A DNA stretch of 9,839 nucleotides from Oscillospiraceae bacterium (GTDB taxonomy: Bacteria; Bacillota; Clostridia; Oscillospirales; Acutalibacteraceae), in NCBI GenBank assembly GCA_003486665.1, contig DNGF01000104.1:1-9839 (forward strand). Reading direction: 5' to 3'. Shown here piece by piece: positions 1-4,222 of the stretch (its first letter is position 1; each line of letters begins with the position of its first letter). Below the pieces are notes generated by a model, which did no database searches, had not been told where the DNA came from, and worked only from the letters and a program-made list of their open reading frames with translations. The position numbers were made by a program, and so were the translations under genes.

Positions 1-270
1 AACAAAATCGCCCTCGTATATATCGCCATTTTTCCAAATAAGTTTTCCTTTGCCATTAAAGTTATTATCTAAATAATTCCCCTCATATACATTTCCGTTT
101 GCCCATATGTATTTCCCTTTTCCAACACACTTACCATCAACAAAATCGCCCTCGTATATATCGCCGTTTGAGAATTCAAGCTTTCCTCTTCCGGTGCGCT
201 TACCATCAACAAAATCGCCCTTGTATATTTCGCCGTCTGTAAAAGTATATTTACCCTTACCGGTATAATT
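1..270 (-). repeat. 69-bp tandem repeats encoding MORN units
   Basis: Within paralogue A the MORN region repeats at DNA level with a 69-bp (23-codon) period. The 27 bases at 1-27 and at 139-165 are identical (two periods apart). The 208-234 copy differs from them at two positions. The repeat runs off the left edge of the window. Near-identical units suggest recent expansion or gene conversion, and the copy number could vary between strains. Confidence 0.85.
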
Positions 271-609
271 TCCGATAGGGTCCTTGAGCAGGCGGTACGG
301 ACCTTCATACTGAACATCATTATTGCGCGGCGAAACTACCGAACCTCCGGAGGTCGGTTTGGAAGCGGTAACTTTCGGCTGCTTAACCGACGTGTAGGTT
401 TTTGCTGCAGTATTTTTATTTGCAGTATCGGACGAAGCGGTCCATACTGCTTTCTTCGGTTCAGGCTTCGGCTTGCAGATTGCTGAAATTGCCGAAACAT
501 CACTGTTGCTCAAAGGGAATAAAAATTGCAAATTCCTCTTTTTAAACCTTTCGGCACAGCTGTCGCAGAGCTTTTTTCCCGTTTTTCCGCAATAAATACA
601 TCCTGCCAT
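1..609 (-). CDS. Zinc-ribbon MORN-repeat protein, paralogue A (3' end beyond window)
   Basis: The frame is open for 203 codons from ATG at 609 to the window edge, so the C-terminus is missing. The N-terminus has a CxxC...CxxC zinc-binding pattern (Cys4, Cys7, Cys15, Cys18). A Lys/Ser/Thr/Pro-rich linker follows (about residues 46-105). From residue 114 there are MORN repeats with a regular 23-residue period, YxGxFxxGKxxGxGKxxxxNG in style. Three full units are visible, plus partial ones at each end. In known proteins, MORN repeats form extended beta-hairpin scaffolds that bind lipids or proteins. The role here is unknown, and a scaffold or adaptor is inferred. The start is supported by GGGAGGGG about 7 nt upstream and by identity with paralogue B (690-1301) across the first 17 residues except one. 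No signal peptide or membrane segment is visible. It lies 80 nt downstream of paralogue B, so co-transcription is possible but looser than in the core operon. Confidence 0.88.
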   Translation of the reverse strand, partial: MAGCIYCGKTGKKLCDSCAERFKKRNLQFLFPLSNSDVSAISAICKPKPEPKKAVWTASSDTANKNTAAKTYTSVKQPKVTASKPTSGGSVVSPRNNDVQYEGPYRLLKDPIGNYTGKGKYTFTDGEIYKGDFVDGKRTGRGKLEFSNGDIYEGDFVDGKCVGKGKYIWANGNVYEGNYLDNNFNGKGKLIWKNGDIYEGDFV

Positions 610-611
610 AA
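563..611 (-). repeat. 49-bp perfect direct repeat, copy 1 (start of paralogue A)
   Basis: Bases 563-611 are identical to 1255-1303 (offset 692). The repeat covers the start codon and the codons for the first zinc-ribbon residues of paralogues A and B. Both flanks then diverge. This fits a recent tandem duplication, or gene conversion kept to the zinc-ribbon start. Confidence 0.9.
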
Positions 612-689
612 CAAATCCCCTCCCGGTTTTGAATCGTCATTACGTTATATAAATAAGTTTAAAGTCTAAAAAATATTTTCACATTGAAA

Positions 690-1301
690 TCAAAGTACAT
701 TGCTATAGATAAGTTTTCCATTTTTATAAAGACGCCCTTTACCGCGAATCTTATCCTTTTCCCACATTCCAACATAAATAACAATACCGTCCCTTTGGTG
801 CCAAATACCGAAGCCATCCCTTTTTCCGTTCTTGAAGTCACCAACATAAACGTCGCCGTTTGAAAATTTGTAGGTACCCTTTCCATTAGGAACGCCATCA
901 GCAAAATCGCCCTCAAACTCATCACCGCTTGGAAACACGAACTTGCCCTTACCGTTATAATTTCCGATAGGGAATTTAAGCAGCGGATATTGTTCATCGG
1001 ACTGAGGCTTGGCACTTACTGAATCGTCAGAAGGGCTGACGGATACTTCCGAAGTAAAAGTTTTTGAAATTCCGTTATCTTCTTTCGGCGATTTAGCACT
1101 GCCGAAAGGATTTGCCGCGTCCGAAGAAACATTCCACACCGCTTTTCTGGGCGTAGCCTTTTGCGTACAGATTACCGATATATCTGAAATGTCACTGTCA
1201 CTCAAAGGAAACAGAAACCGTAAAGCCTCTTTCTTTATCTTGATTGTGCAATCATCGCAGAGCTTTTTTCCCGTTTTTCCGCAATAAATACATCCTGCCA
1301 T
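690..1301 (-). CDS. Zinc-ribbon MORN-repeat protein, paralogue B
   Basis: This gene encodes 203 aa and ends at TGA (692-690). Cys4, Cys7, Cys15 and Cys18 form an N-terminal CxxC...CxxC zinc ribbon nearly identical to that of paralogue A. A charged, basic-leaning segment (20-55) and a Ser/Pro-rich linker (55-105) follow. About three and a half MORN units occupy residues 114-196, with the last one diverged. There is no signal peptide, membrane segment or catalytic motif. MORN repeats generally mediate membrane or protein contacts, so a scaffold or adaptor role is inferred. The start ATG at 1301 follows a modest AAGGGA site about 6-7 nt upstream and matches the paralogue A start. The 136-nt gap upstream holds a decayed MORN fragment, which suggests this end of the cluster has been rearranged by duplication. 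Both A and B contain the phrase PIGNYxGKGK leading into the first MORN unit. Confidence 0.9.
   Translation of the reverse strand: MAGCIYCGKTGKKLCDDCTIKIKKEALRFLFPLSDSDISDISVICTQKATPRKAVWNVSSDAANPFGSAKSPKEDNGISKTFTSEVSVSPSDDSVSAKPQSDEQYPLLKFPIGNYNGKGKFVFPSGDEFEGDFADGVPNGKGTYKFSNGDVYVGDFKNGKRDGFGIWHQRDGIVIYVGMWEKDKIRGKGRLYKNGKLIYSNVL
714..962 (-). repeat. MORN repeat block in paralogue B
   Basis: This block covers residues 114-196 of the 690-1301 gene and shows the 23-residue MORN period with conserved Gly in GxGxG and NGD/NGK turns. Unlike paralogue A, the units here have diverged at DNA level. Confidence 0.75.
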
Positions 1302-1303
1302 AA
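1255..1303 (-). repeat. 49-bp perfect direct repeat, copy 2 (start of paralogue B)
   Basis: This is the second copy of the 49-bp repeat described at 563-611. It spans the start codon and zinc-ribbon codons of paralogue B. Confidence 0.9.
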
Positions 1304-1328
1304 AAATCCCTTTCTTATATCGTCAAAG

Positions 1329-1412
1329 TTAATCTACTATTTTTCCGTTCATCCATTTTGATTCTGCCATACTTCCGTCAGGCATGAGAACTTTCCCGTT
1401 GACACCGTCAAA
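1329..1412 (-). pseudogene. Degenerate MORN-repeat fragment
   Basis: The 136-nt gap between two MORN genes contains a short minus-strand reading, stop to stop, that looks like the tail of a MORN protein. It reads NGKVLMPDGS, then a few residues, then WMNGKIVD and TAA (1331-1329). The NGK, PDGS and W-x-NGK spacing fits a MORN unit. An in-frame stop (TAA at 1415-1413) lies just upstream and no start with a ribosome site is seen, so it is not a working gene. It is probably the remains of a further MORN paralogue. A small palindrome TTGAC-N3-GTCAA (1399-1411) lies inside it and is most likely incidental. Confidence 0.5.
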
Positions 1413-1437
1413 TTACACCGTATTCAGGGCTTATTGA

Positions 1438-2016
1438 TCATGTAACTGTCCCCTGTTCTTCGAGTTCTCTCTTTGATCTAAGTTGATTCAACTCTTTCCG
1501 CCGTTTTTTTCTTCTGTTTATCCGTTTTTTTATTTGCCTTCCGCAATCCCAAATTGTTACTTCACAAGTTCCGTCACAGTGAAAGACTTTGCCTCTTCCG
1601 TGGCGTTCTCCGTTCTTGAAATAACCTTCATATTCACATTCACGTTTATGATTATATATTCTTCCGAAGCCATGCCTGCAACCGTCGAGCCAATTACCGG
1701 CATAAACAATTGCACCGGATTTGTCATATTGAATTCCAAAACCGTTTCGCTTTCCGTTTTTTAGCTCTCCTTTATATTCACCTGTTTTGAACAGCTTTAC
1801 CTGACTGTCCGTTTTCTTCAACCTTTCGATATCTTCAATAATCTTATCAATGCTTTTAATTCTGTATAAAAGAACAGCGGGCTCATCATAACCGATAAGG
1901 TTGCAATCGTTAATTTCCCATATGGAGGAGATTTCTCCGCTGTTTAAATCCATGCCGCAAAAAGGGCATTTCTCAGAATATAAATATATTTCTTCTCCGC
2001 ATTTTAAGCAGTACAT
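1438..2016 (-). CDS. Zinc-ribbon MORN-repeat protein C with basic tail
   Basis: This gene encodes 192 aa. Cys3, Cys6, Cys17 and Cys20 (CxxC-10-CxxC) form a zinc ribbon. A helical stretch (about 45-72) leads to three MORN units (79-101, 105-127, 129-150). The C-terminus is strongly basic (161-182, rich in Arg and Lys) and could bind nucleic acid or an acidic membrane surface; that is inference. The start ATG at 2016 has a strong GGAGGA site about 7 nt upstream. The protein shares its architecture with paralogues A and B, but the sequence is much more distant and it lacks their Ser-rich linker. It lies 133 nt downstream of the radical SAM gene, across an inverted-repeat element whose arm ends next to its ribosome site. 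That arrangement could couple its expression to RNA folding. Confidence 0.9.
   Translation of the reverse strand: MYCLKCGEEIYLYSEKCPFCGMDLNSGEISSIWEINDCNLIGYDEPAVLLYRIKSIDKIIEDIERLKKTDSQVKLFKTGEYKGELKNGKRNGFGIQYDKSGAIVYAGNWLDGCRHGFGRIYNHKRECEYEGYFKNGERHGRGKVFHCDGTCEVTIWDCGRQIKKRINRRKKRRKELNQLRSKRELEEQGTVT
1567..1782 (-). repeat. MORN repeat block in protein C
   Basis: Three consecutive MORN units (residues 79-150) with the pattern YxGxxxNGxRxGxG. They are diverged in DNA sequence and recognisable only at protein level. Confidence 0.75.
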
Positions 2017-2030
2017 AATTTATTCCTCCG

Positions 2031-2174
2031 TTTTTAGGCAATACCGCACAAATAGAAGCGAACACCTTACTTGAATCCGTCACCGTCACGTTGAGCGGCA
2101 ACTCTTTTCGTTACCATAGCAAACCCACAAAATACGCAATCCGCATACCTCAGTTGTGCGGTATTTCCTTAAAA
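2031..2174. repeat. Inverted-repeat element (MITE-like or long-range hairpin)
   Basis: Bases 2040-2051 (AATACCGCACAA) and 2154-2165 are perfect inverted repeats separated by 102 nt. Extended outward to 2031-2051 and 2154-2174, 19 of 21 positions still pair. The right arm lies inside the last codons of the radical SAM gene; the left arm ends just before the ribosome site of MORN protein C. The interior holds no convincing gene. Two readings are possible. It may be a small non-autonomous mobile element with terminal inverted repeats, although I see no clear target duplication. Or it may be a long RNA stem acting as an intercistronic regulator or mRNA stabiliser. It has no U-tract after the stem, so it is not a standard terminator. 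Confidence 0.5.
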
Positions 2175-2776
2175 AAATCTGTTGTATTTAACCAGGTCCG
2201 CAGCGTATCTTTTTCGGGAATACCCACAAAGAATAATTCTTTATCTGATATCATAATCTCTGCATTTCTATTTTTTGAAGAATACATATCAGCGCAGTTC
2301 TTGTATCTGTCGGAAAGAAAATTAACCTTTTGATTTGATGAACCCCTGAGCGCAACGCCGTCATTAAGCTCGTCCACATATTCTCCGTCAATTAAAATAT
2401 CAACCATCTCATTGAGAAGCTCATTAACCTCTTCATTATCCATTTTTTGCAATTCATTAAGTGTAAATCCCGTATAAATTATTACGGACAGATTTGAGTT
2501 TTTCTTAATAGATTTTACCAAAGCGTATAACGCGTCAATCTGTAAAAAGGGTTCTCCGCCGCTTATTGTAATTCCTTCGATATCGTTAAGAGATAAAAAG
2601 AATTTAACCAGCTTTTCAACCGGAATAACCGTTCCGGCCGTAAGCGTTCGGCTGTCCGGTGACATACATCCGGGACAATTCCGCATACACCCCTGAAACC
2701 AAATTGCTGCTCTGTTGCCGGGTCCCAAAACCTTGGTGCTTTTTATTAAGTTGTGTATGCGGACTGTCTGTTCCAT
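2150..2776 (-). CDS. NrdG-like radical SAM / 4Fe-4S activating-enzyme-family protein
   Basis: This gene encodes 208 aa. Residues 30-37 hold CxxxCxxC (Cys30, Cys34, Cys37), which in radical SAM enzymes binds the 4Fe-4S cluster that cleaves S-adenosylmethionine. GGEPF (73-77) is the typical SAM amino-group motif. IYTGFT (99-104), DILIDGEY (126-133) and RGSSNQK (144-150) match the conserved blocks of the NrdG (anaerobic ribonucleotide reductase activase) branch. Family members make a glycyl radical on a partner or modify proteins. No NrdD or other glycyl radical enzyme is visible here, so a dedicated role within this cluster is inferred. It begins directly after the stop of the 159-aa gene (TAA then ATG, zero gap) with only a weak ribosome site, which suggests translational coupling. 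Its last codons lie in an inverted-repeat arm, so the native C-terminus may have been altered by insertion. Confidence 0.9.
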   Translation of the reverse strand: MEQTVRIHNLIKSTKVLGPGNRAAIWFQGCMRNCPGCMSPDSRTLTAGTVIPVEKLVKFFLSLNDIEGITISGGEPFLQIDALYALVKSIKKNSNLSVIIYTGFTLNELQKMDNEEVNELLNEMVDILIDGEYVDELNDGVALRGSSNQKVNFLSDRYKNCADMYSSKNRNAEIMISDKELFFVGIPEKDTLRTWLNTTDFFKEIPHN

Positions 2777-3256
2777 TTATCTTACCGTCCTCGCCAATCG
2801 TAAACTCAGTTTATCGGTTTTTCCTTTAACAAAGTCAATATCCATTATTACATCGGAGATTTCCATCATATAAAGCTTTTCAAGCTCCTTGTTTAAATAT
2901 ATCTTTGATATACAAAGGTTTATTCTCTCTTCAAGATCAGCGGGTACTGTTGCGTTTCCATGCTTATACTTCTCACAAGCTAAGCCGAAAACCTCGTTTG
3001 AGAGAAGATTAAAGTTCTTTATCAGAGAATAGTTTTTGAAGAACGAATTTACCTTTTCGGCAGGCATACTGTAAAAAGGCTGCATGAATGATGATACAAC
3101 GAACTCGGTCGCTTCAATCGGCTGATCATCTTTGATAAAAGAATCCATACTGTTATCACTTGCATACTCGGAAATACCGTCAAAAAAAGCGTCACTTTCA
3201 TTTATTCCGTTTATATTCTTTTTCAGGCAATTAATAATTATTGTTTCGATTTTCAT
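2777..3256 (-). CDS. Uncharacterised 159-aa helical protein
   Basis: I do not recognise this protein. It has 159 residues, is mostly predicted helical, and has no signal peptide, membrane segment or zinc pattern; only two cysteines, well apart, are seen. The middle (about 55-85) is rich in aromatic residues, and the C-terminus is basic (LSLRLARTVR). The start is ATG at 3256, set by GAGGTGA five nt upstream. An earlier in-frame GTG at 3265 lies inside that ribosome site and is rejected. It sits between the metallopeptidase (12-nt gap) and the radical SAM gene (zero gap). From position alone it could be an adaptor, an inhibitor of the peptidase or a substrate of the radical SAM enzyme. None of these is shown by the sequence. 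Confidence 0.85.
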   Translation of the reverse strand: MKIETIIINCLKKNINGINESDAFFDGISEYASDNSMDSFIKDDQPIEATEFVVSSFMQPFYSMPAEKVNSFFKNYSLIKNFNLLSNEVFGLACEKYKHGNATVPADLEERINLCISKIYLNKELEKLYMMEISDVIMDIDFVKGKTDKLSLRLARTVR

Positions 3257-3261
3257 ATGTA

Positions 3262-3268
3262 TCACCTC
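3262..3268 (-). promoter_or_regulatory. Shine-Dalgarno site for the 159-aa gene
   Basis: GAGGTGA lies 5 nt before the ATG at 3256 and directly abuts the TAA stop of the metallopeptidase gene. It decides the start and shows the upstream GTG is part of the ribosome site. Confidence 0.85.
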
Positions 3269-4210
3269 TTAAGACTTGTATTTATTGCACACCATCGTAT
3301 TATACTGTTTTGCTAAGCGGCTTCTGGCTTCATCCATTTCCTTAGGATTTTTGCTGTATTCCAAAGTGTCAATATCCTTGGAAAAACTTTCCCACGCGGA
3401 AGAATTATTATCGTTTAAACGATTGAATTCCTTTTCCATAGCCTCGCGCTCATTGCCGAAATATGCTGCAGCAGTTTTATCAGAACCGACAAGCTGTTCA
3501 ATACGTTCCGCCCACTGTCTTGACTCTGAATACGCTTTAATTGAATAAGCAGATTCTGTTTTTTCTCTGTTTTCAAGTTCGCGCATGGTATAAAGCTCTG
3601 TAAAGCCTTCATTTGCACCGCGATTCATGTCTTTAATCGAACCGTTCTCGCTTACACGGCTTTCTCTAAGTCCGCTCACAACAACCTTGGTTCCGTCTTC
3701 GGCAGTGTAGCTCTCTCTGTTCGCGCAGAGATGAATGGTTTCATGTGTTGAAACGTGTTCAACAACCTCCGGTGAAATGTCTTTCATATAGATATTTCCC
3801 TCGGAATCACAATGTCCTATAACGTTAAGATCAGCCTTGGGAAAGGTTTCTATGTACGTTTCACTCGACATTACATTCAAATGTTCCTTTGTTTCATCCG
3901 ATTTAAGCATTTCGAGCTGATCATTCGACATATACATACCGTATTCGGTAATCATACTCTGCTTAGTTTCGGTATGTGCCGTTTCAGCCAGCTCCTTAGA
4001 AGCGCACGGGCTTGTTTCAACAATATTTGATCCCCCGTTGCTTTCATAGCTCTCCGAAGCACCTGAGCTTCCAAAATCCATGTTTGATGTGGTTTCGGAA
4101 AAAGATGTTGATGTATTCCCCGTTTCAACACCTGTTGAAGAAGATGTTTCTGCCGTGGAAGTGCTTTCCGCAGTTGATGTACCTGCATAATCGCTTCCGC
4201 ATTCATCCAT
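3269..4210 (-). CDS. HExxH zinc metallopeptidase with Ser/Thr-rich N-terminus
   Basis: This gene encodes 313 aa from ATG at 4210; an in-frame GTG at 4219 is part of the ribosome site. Residues about 5-65 are a low-complexity Ser/Thr/Glu/Gly segment, with no signal peptide ahead of it. HETIH (156-160) is an HExxH zinc site in which two His bind zinc and Glu157 is the catalytic base. Downstream, NEGFTEL (about 200-206) gives Glu201 or Glu205 as the likely third ligand, as in gluzincin-type peptidases. The following Tyr-rich helix and the AAYFG block resemble common bacterial intracellular metallopeptidases of this kind, but I cannot name the family. Its substrate is unknown. Its place right after the HerA-like ATPase (10-nt gap) suggests the two act together, perhaps as an effector that cleaves a target protein; that is inference. 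The long flexible leader could be a tether or a site of modification. Confidence 0.88.
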   Translation of the reverse strand: MDECGSDYAGTSTAESTSTAETSSSTGVETGNTSTSFSETTSNMDFGSSGASESYESNGGSNIVETSPCASKELAETAHTETKQSMITEYGMYMSNDQLEMLKSDETKEHLNVMSSETYIETFPKADLNVIGHCDSEGNIYMKDISPEVVEHVSTHETIHLCANRESYTAEDGTKVVVSGLRESRVSENGSIKDMNRGANEGFTELYTMRELENREKTESAYSIKAYSESRQWAERIEQLVGSDKTAAAYFGNEREAMEKEFNRLNDNNSSAWESFSKDIDTLEYSKNPKEMDEARSRLAKQYNTMVCNKYKS

Positions 4211-4215
4211 ATAAA

Positions 4216-4222
4216 TCACCTC
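4216..4222 (-). promoter_or_regulatory. Shine-Dalgarno site for the metallopeptidase gene
   Basis: GAGGTGA lies 5 nt before the ATG at 4210 and overlaps the TGA stop of the ATPase gene (4223-4221), so translation of the two is probably coupled. Confidence 0.85.

Noticed and set aside
610..689. Promoter for MORN paralogue A in the 80-nt gap
   Set aside because: A TATAAC-like -10 is visible in this AT-rich stretch, but there is no matching -35 box at proper spacing, and no clear terminator precedes it.
1009..1287. Plus-strand and out-of-frame open readings throughout the window (for example 1009-1287 +, 3812-4030 +, 4951-5190 +, 69-320 -)
   Set aside because: They lie inside well-supported minus-strand genes, have no ribosome sites of note and no recognisable protein features.
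1438..1460. GGGGACAGTT-type end of MORN protein C as a trace of an inserted repeat
   Set aside because: The match is too short to support without database comparison.
2066..2150. Short cysteine-containing reading (CVFCG) in the interior of the inverted-repeat element
   Set aside because: It has no start codon with a ribosome site ahead of the cysteines and is short (under 30 codons before a stop), so it is probably chance.
2031..2174. Rho-independent terminator at the inverted repeat
   Set aside because: The loop is over 100 nt and the 3' arm is followed by A residues on the transcribed strand, not a U-tract.
4217..4219. GTG starts for the metallopeptidase (4219), 159-aa protein (3265) and zinc-ribbon membrane protein (7482)
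   Set aside because: Each GTG is part of the GAGGTGA ribosome site that serves an ATG just downstream.
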